The translations under genes were made by a program, and so were the position numbers. From the NCBI GenBank assembly GCA_030049955.1, contig JASIJX010000109.1:1-9527 (forward strand): DNA of 9,527 nt, given 5' to 3'. Under the pieces are notes generated by a model. The model was not told the DNA's origin and ran no database searches. It worked only from the letters and a program-made list of their open reading frames with translations. Below, in pieces: positions 1 to 6,821 of the stretch; the first letter of the stretch is position 1, and the number at the start of each line of letters is the position of its first letter. The DNA comes from Acidobacteriaceae bacterium (GTDB lineage Bacteria; Acidobacteriota; Terriglobia; Terriglobales; Acidobacteriaceae).

Positions 1-2673
1 CACGAGTGCCTCATCGAAGAAAGCGTGCTCGGCTGGAAGGAGTACGAGCTCGAGGTGATGCGCGACCTCGCCGACAACGTCATCATCATTTGCTCGATTG
101 AAAATTTCGATCCCATGGGCGTGCACACCGGCGACTCCATCACCGTCGCGCCTGCGCAAACGCTCACCGACCGCGAGTATCAGAAGATGCGCGACGCGGC
201 CATCGCCGTGATGCGCGAGATCGGCGTCGAGACCGGCGGGTCGAATGTGCAGTTCGCCATTAACCCGCTCGATGGCCGCATGATCGTGATCGAGATGAAC
301 CCGCGCGTCTCGCGCTCCTCGGCGCTGGCGTCAAAGGCCACCGGCTTCCCGATCGCGAAGATCGCCGCAAAGCTTGCCGTGGGCTATACGCTCGACGAGA
401 TCCCCAACGACATCACGCGCAAAACGCCGGCCTGCTTTGAGCCGACCATCGATTACGTCGTCGTCAAGATTCCCAAGTGGCAATTTGAGAAGTTCCCCGG
501 CGCAGACGATACTCTCGGGCCGCAGATGAAGTCAGTCGGCGAGGTCATGGCCATCGGCCGCACCTTCAAGGAAGCGCTGATGAAGGCCTGGCGCTCGCTT
601 GAGACCGGCAAGAAGACCGGCGCCGAGGTCCTGCTCGATCCGCGCCGGCTCACACAGATGCTGGTCACTCCGCGCCCGGAGCGCCTTGCCTACATCCGCT
701 TCGCCTTCGAGCGCGGCATGGGCGTGCGCGAGGTGCAGCGGCTCACGCGCATGGACCCCTGGTTCCTGCATCAGCTTCGCGAAATTACGCAGTCGCAGAT
801 GGCCATTGCGCAGACTTCACCAAACGAGATCAGCGCGGAGGACTTGCGGCGGCTCAAGCGCCTCGGCCTGAGTGACGAGCGCATCGCCACCGAGTGGAAG
901 CTCGAAGGCCACGCGGGCGTAAAGCAGGTGAGGGAACTGCGCGAATCGAACGGCGTTCGCCCCGTCTTCAAGCTCGTCGATACCTGCGCAGCCGAGTTCG
1001 AGTCGATGACACCCTATCTCTACTCGACCTACGACGAAGAAGACGAAGCGCCGCCGACGTCGAAGCCGAAGATCATCATCCTCGGCTCGGGGCCGAACCG
1101 CATCGGGCAGGGAATCGAGTTCGATTACTGCTGCTGCCACGCGGCCTTCGCGCTTAAAGACGACGGCTACGAAACCATCATGGTGAATTGCAATCCTGAA
1201 ACGGTTTCAACCGACTACGATACCAGCGACCGCCTCTACTTTGAGCCGCTCACGCTCGAAGACGTGCTCGCCATCTATAACCACGAATCGCAGTCGGGCG
1301 CGAAGATTGGAATGATCGTCCAGTTCGGTGGGCAGACCCCTCTCAATCTCGCACAGCGCCTGCGCGCCGCCGGCGTGCCCATCATCGGCACCTCGCCCGA
1401 GTCCATCGACCTCGCCGAAGATCGCAAGCAATTCGGCAAGCTGCTCGAGGAACTCAAGATTCCGCAGCCGCGCGGCGGCACGGCCACCAGCGTTGGAGAA
1501 GCGCTCGCCGTCGGCGAACAGATCGGCTACCCGGTGCTCGTTCGGCCCAGCTACGTGCTCGGCGGCCGCGCCATGGTCATCGCATACGACGCCGATGCAG
1601 TCACGCGCTATATGCGCGAGGCGGTTGAATACTCGCAGGAGCGGCCGGTGCTCATCGACCACTTCCTCGAGAACGCAATCGAAGTCGACGTCGATGCGCT
1701 CTGCGATTCCAAGGATGTCGTCATCGCCGGCATTATGCAGCACATCGAGGAAGCCGGCATTCACTCCGGTGACTCGTCATGCGTATTGCCCGCCGTCGGC
1801 ATCAGCGAAAAGACACTGAATAGACTGCGCACCTACGCGCGCAAACTCGCACTGGCGCTTAGGGTCGTCGGACTGGTCAACCTGCAGTTCGCCATTCAGC
1901 GCGACGCTGAGGGCAATGACCAGGTCTACGTCATCGAAGTTAACCCGCGCGCCTCGCGTACCGTGCCCTATGTTTCAAAGGCAACCGGCGTACCGCTCGC
2001 CAAGATTGCCGCACGGTTGATGACTGGCCGCACCCTGCGTGAGCTGTTGCCCGAGCAGGTTGCCACCGGAAAAGACCTCGACGTAGGCTCGCATTACTAC
2101 GTCAAGTCGCCGGTCTTCCCATGGTCCAAGTTCGCCGGCGTTGACACCGTGCTCGGCCCAGAGATGAAATCCACCGGCGAAGTGATGGGCGTAGCCGCGA
2201 ACTTTGGCGAGGCCTTCGCCAAAGCGCAGCTCTCCGCAGGGCAGTATCTGCCCACGGGCGGCACCGTCTTTTTCAGCGTCAACGACCACGACAAGCCGGC
2301 CGCCATCGAGCTGGCGCGCCGCTACGTGAACCTCGGCTTCAAGATCGTTGCCACGCAGGGCACAGCTGACGCGCTCGAAAACGCCGGGCTCGTCGTCGAG
2401 CGCGTTTTCAAAGTGATGGAGGGCCGGCCGAACGCGGTCGATCTCATCAAGGGCGAGCGCATCCAGCTCATCATCAACACGCCGCACGGCCAGGATCCGT
2501 ACTTCGACGAGAAGTCCATCCGTCGTGCTGCTGTGCTGGCGCGCGTTCCCACCATCACCACGCTGGCCGCAGCGCAGGCAGCGGCCGAAGGCATCGCCGC
2601 CATGCAGCGGCACCGCGTCTCTGTAAATGCACTGCAGGAGTTGCACCGGGCAGCGGCCGCTCAGCGGCGCTAG
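1..2673 (+). CDS. carB: Carbamoyl-phosphate synthase large subunit (5' truncated by window edge)
   Basis: Large, ammonia-using subunit of carbamoyl-phosphate synthase. It makes carbamoyl phosphate from bicarbonate, two ATP and glutamine-derived ammonia for arginine and pyrimidine synthesis in the cytosol. The frame is open from base 1, so the gene enters from outside; 890 residues are visible against roughly 1070 in E. coli CarB, leaving about 200 N-terminal residues missing. Visible in order: the end of the first ATP-grasp domain, with [15 protein letters not shown] and the metal-binding [10 protein letters not shown] (visible residues 98-107); the oligomerisation region; the linker [17 protein letters not shown] (from about residue 362); the second ATP-grasp domain, with [11 protein letters not shown] and EVNPRASRT (646-654); and the C-terminal MGS-like allosteric domain (about 756-870), with [13 protein letters not shown] and IINTP. 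All these motifs look intact, so both phosphorylation sites should be functional. The GTG at 25 is internal and is not a start. The partner carA is not in the window. Confidence 0.98.
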   Translation, partial: HECLIEESVLGWKEYELEVMRDLADNVIIICSIENFDPMGVHTGDSITVAPAQTLTDREYQKMRDAAIAVMREIGVETGGSNVQFAINPLDGRMIVIEMNPRVSRSSALASKATGFPIAKIAAKLAVGYTLDEIPNDITRKTPACFEPTIDYVVVKIPKWQFEKFPGADDTLGPQMKSVGEVMAIGRTFKEALMKAWRSLETGKKTGAEVLLDPRRLTQMLVTPRPERLAYIRFAFERGMGVREVQRLTRMDPWFLHQLREITQSQMAIAQTSPNEISAEDLRRLKRLGLSDERIATEWKLEGHAGVKQVRELRESNGVRPVFKLVDTCAAEFESMTPYLYSTYDEEDEAPPTSKPKIIILGSGPNRIGQGIEFDYCCCHAAFALKDDGYETIMVNCNPETVSTDYDTSDRLYFEPLTLEDVLAIYNHESQSGAKIGMIVQFGGQTPLNLAQRLRAAGVPIIGTSPESIDLAEDRKQFGKLLEELKIPQPRGGTATSVGEALAVGEQIGYPVLVRPSYVLGGRAMVIAYDADAVTRYMREAVEYSQERPVLIDHFLENAIEVDVDALCDSKDVVIAGIMQHIEEAGIHSGDSSCVLPAVGISEKTLNRLRTYARKLALALRVVGLVNLQFAIQRDAEGNDQVYVIEVNPRASRTVPYVSKATGVPLAKIAARLMTGRTLRELLPEQVATGKDLDVGSHYYVKSPVFPWSKFAGVDTVLGPEMKSTGEVMGVAANFGEAFAKAQLSAGQYLPTGGTVFFSVNDHDKPAAIELARRYVNLGFKIVATQGTADALENAGLVVERVFKVMEGRPNAVDLIKGERIQLIINTPHGQDPYFDEKSIRRAAVLARVPTITTLAAAQAAAEGIAAMQRHRVSVNALQELHRAAAAQRR

Positions 2674-2718
2674 ACGTCCAGTCAACTGCGCAGCAAGCCT
2701 CGCGCCGGCGCGCGCTCG

Positions 2719-3150
2719 CTAACCTTGCGTCTCGGCGCCGGCACGTTCCACTGCCGGCACCGGGCGCAGCAGCAATAGCGCAAGCACCAGCGGCGCGGCC
2801 CAGAACAGGCCTGCAGTCTTCAGCAATCCCGGCGCGGTATGCAGCCACATGGCCGCGCTCCATCGCGCAGGGCCGTAGACTACGGCAACCTCGATCGATA
2901 ATCGAATGGCGATGCTCGCCCCAATACTGGCCAGGATGCAAACGCCGCCCAGCCGCGGCTTGAAGAAGCTGATGAGGATGCCCAGGAGCTGGCCCCAGAA
3001 GGCCGCCAGATCAAAGGCCCACGCCCACAGCGAACTATGCACCCCAAAGCTGAACGCGAACGCCTCGCCAAGGAACAGATCACGGGGCACAAACAGCAGT
3101 GCTCCCACGAGGCTCACAATGAGTTGCTTTCCGCGAAACGGCAAAGCCAC
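2719..3150 (-). CDS. Small four-helix integral membrane protein, function unknown
   Basis: Predicted 143-residue membrane protein that I do not recognise. Four hydrophobic stretches can be seen, at about residues 9-27, 39-61, 68-91 and 108-130, separated by short loops with Arg/Lys (PRDLF, FKPRLGG, YGPARWS). The C-terminal tail is short and polar. The start is GTG at 3150, preceded on the minus strand by GAGGG at a 9-base spacing, which favours this start over internal ones. It converges on carB with a 45-bp gap and diverges from the aldolase gene, so it appears to be a single-gene transcript. Composition and coding style match the neighbours. Minus-strand reading is supported by the regular hydrophobic pattern and the ribosome-binding site; overlapping frames give no sensible protein. 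No enzymatic motif is visible. Confidence 0.72.
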   Translation of the reverse strand: MALPFRGKQLIVSLVGALLFVPRDLFLGEAFAFSFGVHSSLWAWAFDLAAFWGQLLGILISFFKPRLGGVCILASIGASIAIRLSIEVAVVYGPARWSAAMWLHTAPGLLKTAGLFWAAPLVLALLLLRPVPAVERAGAETQG

Positions 3151-3218
3151 AGTTCAGATCCCTCGGCAACGGAATAAAAATCAAACAGCGAACGGAACTG
3201 CGAAATCGATTCAGTAGA

Positions 3219-3242
3219 GGGCCATCAGCGATGGCGCGGCCC
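3219..3242. repeat. Small nested inverted repeat in divergent intergenic region
   Basis: GCCATC (3221-3226) and GATGGC (3230-3235) form a 6-bp stem with a 3-base loop. GGGCC (3219-3223) and GGCCC (3238-3242) form an alternative outer pairing. It lies between the divergent membrane-protein and aldolase genes (gap 3151-3393). No T-run follows on either strand, so it is not a terminator. It could be an operator or a leader hairpin, or have no function. Confidence 0.3.
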
Positions 3243-3393
3243 TGGTAAAGAGTTGTTTGTCAAGCGTCCCTCAACCATACACCTCTACCGGCAGGATGAC
3301 AATGAGCCAAATCTGGTAGGGAACGGTACTAAAGGGAATGTTTCAAAAAGGAACAGCCCAGGAGCGAATGGTAACTTTGTCTCCGGCTCTACA

Positions 3394-4458
3394 ATGAAAA
3401 GCATGCTGATGGAAGGGATCTTCGCCGCGGTTACCACGCCGTTCTATCCGGACGAGCGCATCTATCTGCGCAAACTCGAAGCCAATATGGCGCACTACTC
3501 GCGCAGCCTGCTCGCCGGCATGGTTGTTCTCGGGTCCACCGGCGAAGCCGTCATGCTCGACGATGCCGAATCGGCCGAGGTGCTCAAAGTTGCGGCCGAG
3601 GCAACGGCGCCGGAAAAAGTGCTCATTGCCGGCGTGGGCCGCGAAAGCGTGAAGGCCACTGTGGCTCTTGCTGAAACCGCCGCGCAGTTCAAATACGACG
3701 CCGTTCTCGTTCGTCCGCCCAGTTACTACGCCGGGCAGTTGTCCTCGGCCGCTGTGCTCAATTACTTCCGCAGCGTGGCAGACCGCTCGCCGCTTCCGGT
3801 CGTGCTCTACAACATTCCCAAGTGCGTCCCCTACCAGATCCCTGTTGAAGTGGTCGCCGAACTCGCCGGCCACGCGAACATTATCGCTATCAAGGATTCA
3901 AGCGGCAGCGTGGAGCGGATCAGCGCGGCGGTGGAAGCGACAAAGAATGCGCCGCGCCGGACCGTCACAGTCACGCCGGTCTTCGAAGCCGTCACCAGCC
4001 GCATGCTCAAGACCGCGCCGGAGCAGGCCGGCAGCTTCGTCTCCGCAGGCGACTTGGCAGGCGGCGCAGCCGTCGCCACAGCGCCACCGGCTGTTCCCAT
4101 CAAAACGCGCACAAAGGAAGTCGGTTTCCAGGTGCTCTCGGGTTCAGGCGCCACTCTATTCCAGTCGCTCCAGGCCGGCGCCACCGGCGGCATATTAGCT
4201 TTCGCCGCCTGCGCGCCACAGGCCTGCCAGGAGGTCTATCTCGCCTGGAAGGACCACGACCTGAAGCTGGCTGAAGAAAAGCAGAAACGCATCGCCGGAC
4301 CCAACCTGCGCATCATCGGTGAGCTGGGCATCGCTGGAGTGAAGTACGCCTGTGACTTCAACGGTTACTACGGTGGTCGACCGCGGTCGCCTCTGCTCAC
4401 ACTCACCTCCGAGGAAAAGGCCGAAGTCGAAGAGCTACTCGCAGAGATCCGGAATTAG
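3394..4458 (+). CDS. DapA-superfamily class I aldolase, 4-hydroxy-2-oxoglutarate aldolase-like, with an inserted segment
   Basis: Schiff-base (class I) aldolase/lyase of the dihydrodipicolinate synthase superfamily, cytosolic, predicted to cleave or form a 2-oxo-acid such as 4-hydroxy-2-oxoglutarate. With the ATG at 3394 the protein has 354 residues. Visible: GSTGE (residues 47-51, substrate carboxylate loop), VLYNIP with catalytic Tyr139, and IAIKDSSGS with Schiff-base Lys167. A C-terminal stretch (FQVLSGSG, GIAGVKYACDFNGYYGGRPRSPL) closely resembles mitochondrial 4-hydroxy-2-oxoglutarate aldolase as I recall it. The Arg that follows the Tyr motif in true dihydrodipicolinate synthases (YNVPSRTG) is replaced (YNIPKCVP), so a lysine-pathway role is unlikely. 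Family members are usually about 290-330 residues; the excess is an insertion at about residues 185-242. The frame is open back to 3253, but those 47 extra residues look unlike the family, so I place the start at 3394 (ATG at 3403 or 3409 also possible). No strong ribosome-binding site is seen. Confidence 0.88.
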   Translation: MKSMLMEGIFAAVTTPFYPDERIYLRKLEANMAHYSRSLLAGMVVLGSTGEAVMLDDAESAEVLKVAAEATAPEKVLIAGVGRESVKATVALAETAAQFKYDAVLVRPPSYYAGQLSSAAVLNYFRSVADRSPLPVVLYNIPKCVPYQIPVEVVAELAGHANIIAIKDSSGSVERISAAVEATKNAPRRTVTVTPVFEAVTSRMLKTAPEQAGSFVSAGDLAGGAAVATAPPAVPIKTRTKEVGFQVLSGSGATLFQSLQAGATGGILAFAACAPQACQEVYLAWKDHDLKLAEEKQKRIAGPNLRIIGELGIAGVKYACDFNGYYGGRPRSPLLTLTSEEKAEVEELLAEIRN

Positions 4459-4480
4459 CACCTGGCGACGCCGGCAAAAG

Positions 4481-4510
4481 AAAAGCCCACCATATGAACA
4501 GTGGGCTTTT
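4481..4510. terminator. Bidirectional Rho-independent terminator between convergent genes
   Basis: A perfect 10-bp inverted repeat: AAAAGCCCAC at 4481-4490 and GTGGGCTTTT at 4501-4510, with a 10-base loop. It lies 22 bases after the aldolase stop codon and ends in T on the plus strand and, by symmetry, on the minus strand. It can therefore end both the aldolase transcript and the convergent transcript whose gene stops at 4574. Confidence 0.88.
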
Positions 4511-4573
4511 CCTGCTTTTGTCTTGCTCCGAAGCTGCAATCCGCGCGGAGCTCCGTGGCAAGGGTTGTCGCGA

Positions 4574-5344
4574 TCAGTCCACGCGATGCGGAGGACGGTC
4601 AGTACCCGGTTGTCCTCCACCGCCAATTGGTCCGCCTTCTGAAGCGGATGGCGGTTGTGTCGAAATCGACCAGGTGACGTAATAGACTGAATTCCCCCCG
4701 CATCCATCGGGCGAGTTGGTGCCCTTGTTGAGTTCGGTAGTAGTGATCACCTTGCCCCCCGCGGTTTGGGCAGCCAATTGCGCACCGGTAAAGGCGTGAT
4801 CGGCGCCCGCCACCACACCGTCGCAATCCGGAAAGATGATTCCCTCGAGCTCACCAGCCACCCATCCGAAAGCCGCCGTTCCAACCGTGGCGAGAACCGA
4901 TCCCAGGGGTCCGCCTACAAGCCCGCCCACGATCGCAGCCGCGGCCGCGCTCGCGCCCTTCGATGCTGCCGAACTAATGGCCTTTTGAAGCAACTGCTCG
5001 AGCAGGTCCGCGCTGTAGCCGCTGTTCAAAATGGAATAGCTAAACGCCACGGCATCATTGGGGCCCACCGCAACGTTAGGGACGTACAGGTTCACCTCGT
5101 GGGTCCCATTATCGACATTCCCCATTGCTTTCGTCGGTACCGAAATTGGCGGGTTTTGCCCCACGACAACAGCGAGCGAGACGTAGTCCGTGTCGTCGTG
5201 GAGTGAGCGAGTTTCAGTGATTCTGAAGGAGTCAATGATGAAGGTGTAGAGGCCAGCCTGCACCCCAACCCCTTCTGCAGAGCCCAGGAGCTCGCCTTCT
5301 GTGGCCAGGCCCCCGGGAACAGTGAACACGTCTTTTGAACCCAT
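4574..5344 (-). CDS. Uncharacterised 256-residue protein: polar N-terminal domain, Ala/Gly-rich hydrophobic core, two-cysteine C-terminal block
   Basis: I do not recognise a named family. The ATG at 5344 is preceded by AGGAGG with a 5-base spacing, a near-ideal ribosome-binding site, and a good promoter lies just upstream (5377-5405), so expression is likely. No signal peptide is visible. Residues 30-110 look like a beta-rich domain (FIIDSFRI, ETRSLHDDTDYVSLAVVVG, MGNVDNGTHEVNLYV, FSYSILNSG). Residues 112-125 look helical. Residues 132-165 are an Ala/Gly-rich hydrophobic stretch with GG and GxxxG-like spacing that could form one or two membrane-inserting or tightly packed helices. Residues 170-228 carry the only two cysteines (FPDCDG, C174; DGCGGNS, C215) and end in VYYVTWSIS, suggesting a second compact domain with a possible disulfide. 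The tail (230-254) is Pro/Gly-rich. It is divergent from the toxin-antitoxin module and ends at the shared terminator. Function unknown; a membrane-active or exported effector is only a guess. Confidence 0.8.
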   Translation of the reverse strand: MGSKDVFTVPGGLATEGELLGSAEGVGVQAGLYTFIIDSFRITETRSLHDDTDYVSLAVVVGQNPPISVPTKAMGNVDNGTHEVNLYVPNVAVGPNDAVAFSYSILNSGYSADLLEQLLQKAISSAASKGASAAAAAIVGGLVGGPLGSVLATVGTAAFGWVAGELEGIIFPDCDGVVAGADHAFTGAQLAAQTAGGKVITTTELNKGTNSPDGCGGNSVYYVTWSISTQPPSASEGGPIGGGGQPGTDRPPHRVD

Positions 5345-5364
5345 CTGGACCTCCTGTGTGCTGA

Positions 5365-5396
5365 CGATAGCTGCGGATTCTAAGTGAGACCTATCG
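5365..5396. promoter_or_regulatory. Candidate operator: inverted repeat overlapping the minus-strand promoter
   Basis: CGATAG (5365-5370) and CTATCG (5391-5396) form a perfect 6-bp inverted repeat with a 20-base gap. The pair spans the -10 element and the likely start site of the minus-strand promoter. The position suits a repressor site, but repeats this short occur by chance and no binding protein can be assigned. Confidence 0.3.
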
Positions 5397-5405
5397 CATA
5401 GGCAA
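5377..5405 (-). promoter_or_regulatory. Sigma-70-like promoter of the uncharacterised minus-strand gene
   Basis: On the minus strand, TTGCCT (5405-5400) and TAGAAT (5382-5377) are separated by exactly 17 bases, close to the TTGACA-17-TATAAT consensus. Transcription would start near 5370, about 26 bases before the ATG, leaving room for the AGGAGG ribosome-binding site. Confidence 0.6.
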
Positions 5406-5473
5406 GGTAATTTTTTCTATTTGGCTGGATTCGCAGGTCTGGATTTTTTATGTTTCTATATAAACACAAAACC

Positions 5474-5505
5474 GTACAAATCGAGACAATTGGTTTACAA
5501 TGTAC
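5474..5505 (+). promoter_or_regulatory. Putative promoter/operator of the toxin-antitoxin operon
   Basis: TACAAT at 5496-5501 is a good -10 candidate, 24 bases before the antitoxin start; no convincing -35 hexamer sits 16-18 bases upstream. The element lies within a short inverted repeat, GTACA (5474-5478) and TGTAC (5501-5505), with CAATTG (5487-5492) near its centre. The upstream DNA to about 5410 is clearly AT-richer than the coding DNA. An autoregulating Xre-type antitoxin would be expected to bind a palindrome overlapping its own promoter, so this repeat is the leading operator candidate. Confidence 0.42.
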
Positions 5506-5524
5506 CTATAGGAGGGTAAAGCCA

Positions 5525-5959
5525 ATGGCAACGCTACCCACCTTCGCCCCCGCCGGATTTCAATTCGACGCAACGCCCGACCTGAGCCGACTTGAAACCC
5601 GGGAGCGTCTGAGCCAGTCAGCCGTGGACGGGCTTTTCGCCATCGCAGACAAGTGGCGACTTTCGCAGGAGAAGATCGGAGAGCTGCTCGGAGGCGTTCC
5701 GCGGTCCACTCTGTACAAACTTAGGACGGCTGCGGGAACGCTGCGCCAGGACGAGCTGACGCGAATCTCCTATATTGTCGGCATCTACAAAGCTCTCCAC
5801 ATCCTGCTGCCCGAGGAGTGGGCGAACCGCTGGATGACCCAGTCGAACGACAACATCCTCTTCGGCGGCCAAACTCCGATCGAATACGTTATCCGCAACG
5901 GAATCCCCGGCTTCCACGAGGTCCGCAGCCTCCTCGATGCCGCGCGAGGCGGGCGATAG
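5525..5959 (+). CDS. Xre/MbcA/ParS-type antitoxin of a RES-Xre toxin-antitoxin module
   Basis: Predicted 144-residue DNA-binding antitoxin that neutralises the adjacent RES toxin by direct binding and represses the operon. Residues 33-70 form a helix-turn-helix (AVDGLFAIADKWRLSQEKIGE, then VPRSTLYKLRTA as recognition part). Residues 80-144 match the toxin-binding domain typical of this family (formerly DUF2384): ISYIVGIYKALHILL, W103, ILFGGQTPIEYV, GIPGFHEVRSLLDAARGG. In family members this C-terminal segment reaches into the toxin active site, and the terminal AARGG is characteristic. The start at 5525 is chosen because GGAGGG (5511-5516) lies 8 bases upstream; the frame is open back to 5450, but those residues come from the AT-rich promoter region. 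The stop codon TAG directly abuts the GTG of the toxin gene, indicating translational coupling with antitoxin made first. Confidence 0.92.
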   Translation: MATLPTFAPAGFQFDATPDLSRLETRERLSQSAVDGLFAIADKWRLSQEKIGELLGGVPRSTLYKLRTAAGTLRQDELTRISYIVGIYKALHILLPEEWANRWMTQSNDNILFGGQTPIEYVIRNGIPGFHEVRSLLDAARGGR

Positions 5960-6667
5960 GTGGCCCACCTCCAGAATTTTGACCATCGCGAAACCCACCG
6001 CCTCATCCCAACCAAGTTCACAACCGGAAGCGTACTCGAGACGCTCCCGCTGCCCGCCAAAACCCTTTCGGACCTGAGCGAACTGGACGCGGCCACCAAC
6101 GAGCGCAAGATAGGCGAGCGAGGAGGGAACTCGGGCATCAGCCCGCTTGAGCTGGTCTACCAGGTTCCTGAGGCGCACATCGTCAACGCGGCCTTCACGC
6201 ATCCCGGCCCGCACGGCGGCAGATTCAACGACGCGCGTCGCGGCGCCTGGTATGCCGGCCTCGAACTCGACACCTCCATTCGCGAGGTAGCGTTTCACAA
6301 GCGCCGATTCCTCCGCGAAGCCCGTTTCAAAGGCCGGCAGACTTTTGACTATGCCGACTTCCTCGCGGATTTCGCCGGCCGTTTCCATGTGCTCGACGAA
6401 GCGGAACAGACAGACTGCCTCAAGCCCGGCCCGGTTCCGCAGTGCTATGCGGCTCCGCAGGCGCTGGCGAATTTGCTTCTCGTTTCAGGATCAAGCGGCA
6501 TCGTCTACCCCAGCGTCCGCCATCCCGCAGGAACCTGCATCGCGTGTTTCCGCCCGGCCCTGGTGCACAACCCCAGGCGCGGAAGGGTCTACGGAATTTC
6601 AGTGGCCGCCGAGAGCGACGAGATCGAAAGCAGGGAAGCCGCGGATCCGGTGACCCGCGCAGGCTGA
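5960..6667 (+). CDS. RES-domain toxin (predicted NAD+-degrading)
   Basis: Predicted 235-residue cytosolic toxin. Characterised RES toxins, including Mycobacterium MbcT, deplete cellular NAD+. The domain lies in the C-terminal two thirds. The family's defining residues are visible: Arg88 in HGGRFND, Tyr98 in AWYAG, Glu109 in SIREVAFH and Ser185 in GIVYPSVRHP. Together these give the R-E-S signature, so the active site looks complete. About 80 residues precede the core (residues 1-80, including ISPLELVYQVPEAHIVNAAF), which is longer than compact RES toxins of about 150-190 residues; some family members carry a similar extension. The start is GTG at 5960, immediately after the antitoxin stop codon. 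A purine-rich GAGGCGGG lies at 5944-5951, and no ATG occurs in this frame early in the protein. A run of six T at 6675-6680 follows the stop, but I see no convincing hairpin before it. Confidence 0.92.
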   Translation: MAHLQNFDHRETHRLIPTKFTTGSVLETLPLPAKTLSDLSELDAATNERKIGERGGNSGISPLELVYQVPEAHIVNAAFTHPGPHGGRFNDARRGAWYAGLELDTSIREVAFHKRRFLREARFKGRQTFDYADFLADFAGRFHVLDEAEQTDCLKPGPVPQCYAAPQALANLLLVSGSSGIVYPSVRHPAGTCIACFRPALVHNPRRGRVYGISVAAESDEIESREAADPVTRAG

Positions 6668-6821
6668 TCGGAACGTTTTTTCACCAGTCGACTACGTCTT
6701 TTTCACGCAATCATCGTCTCAGGAATAGCAGCAAAAGGGTAAGGTCGGGCCAGCACGATCCGGCCATTCAATTTAGTTCCGGTGCCATCCGGTCGGAAGT
6801 GTTCTGCAAACGAGGAGGGGT

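Noticed and set aside
1207..1764. Long minus-strand open frame opposite carB (185 residues)
   Set aside because: It lies opposite fully conserved CarB motifs ([16 protein letters not shown]). It is a by-product of GC-rich codon use and its translation resembles no protein.
1975..2685. Minus-strand open frame of 236 residues over the carB 3' end
   Set aside because: The plus strand encodes the conserved second ATP-grasp end and MGS-like domain here; the reverse frame has no recognisable structure or ribosome-binding site.
2701..2712. Perfect 12-bp palindrome CGCGCCGGCGCG in the carB/membrane-protein gap
   Set aside because: It has no loop and no T-run, so it does not fit an intrinsic terminator, and a GC-only palindrome is common by chance in this base composition.
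3253..3393. 47-residue N-terminal extension of the aldolase
   Set aside because: The translation is polar and low-complexity, unlike the family, which begins near MEGIFAAVTTPF. The DNA looks like intergenic sequence containing the promoter of this gene.
4494..4682. Short plus-strand open frame after the terminator (62 residues)
   Set aside because: It begins inside the terminator hairpin and overlaps the 3' end of the minus-strand gene; it has no ribosome-binding site or recognisable sequence.
5618..6388. Minus-strand open frame of 256 residues across the toxin-antitoxin genes
   Set aside because: It overlaps the well-supported antitoxin helix-turn-helix and RES catalytic motifs on the plus strand and crosses both genes, so it is an antisense shadow.
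6668..6821. Search for a terminator or small gene between the toxin and the lipoprotein
   Set aside because: A run of six T at 6675-6680 lacks a convincing preceding stem, and nothing else in the 154-bp gap beyond the ribosome-binding site for 6822 could be supported.
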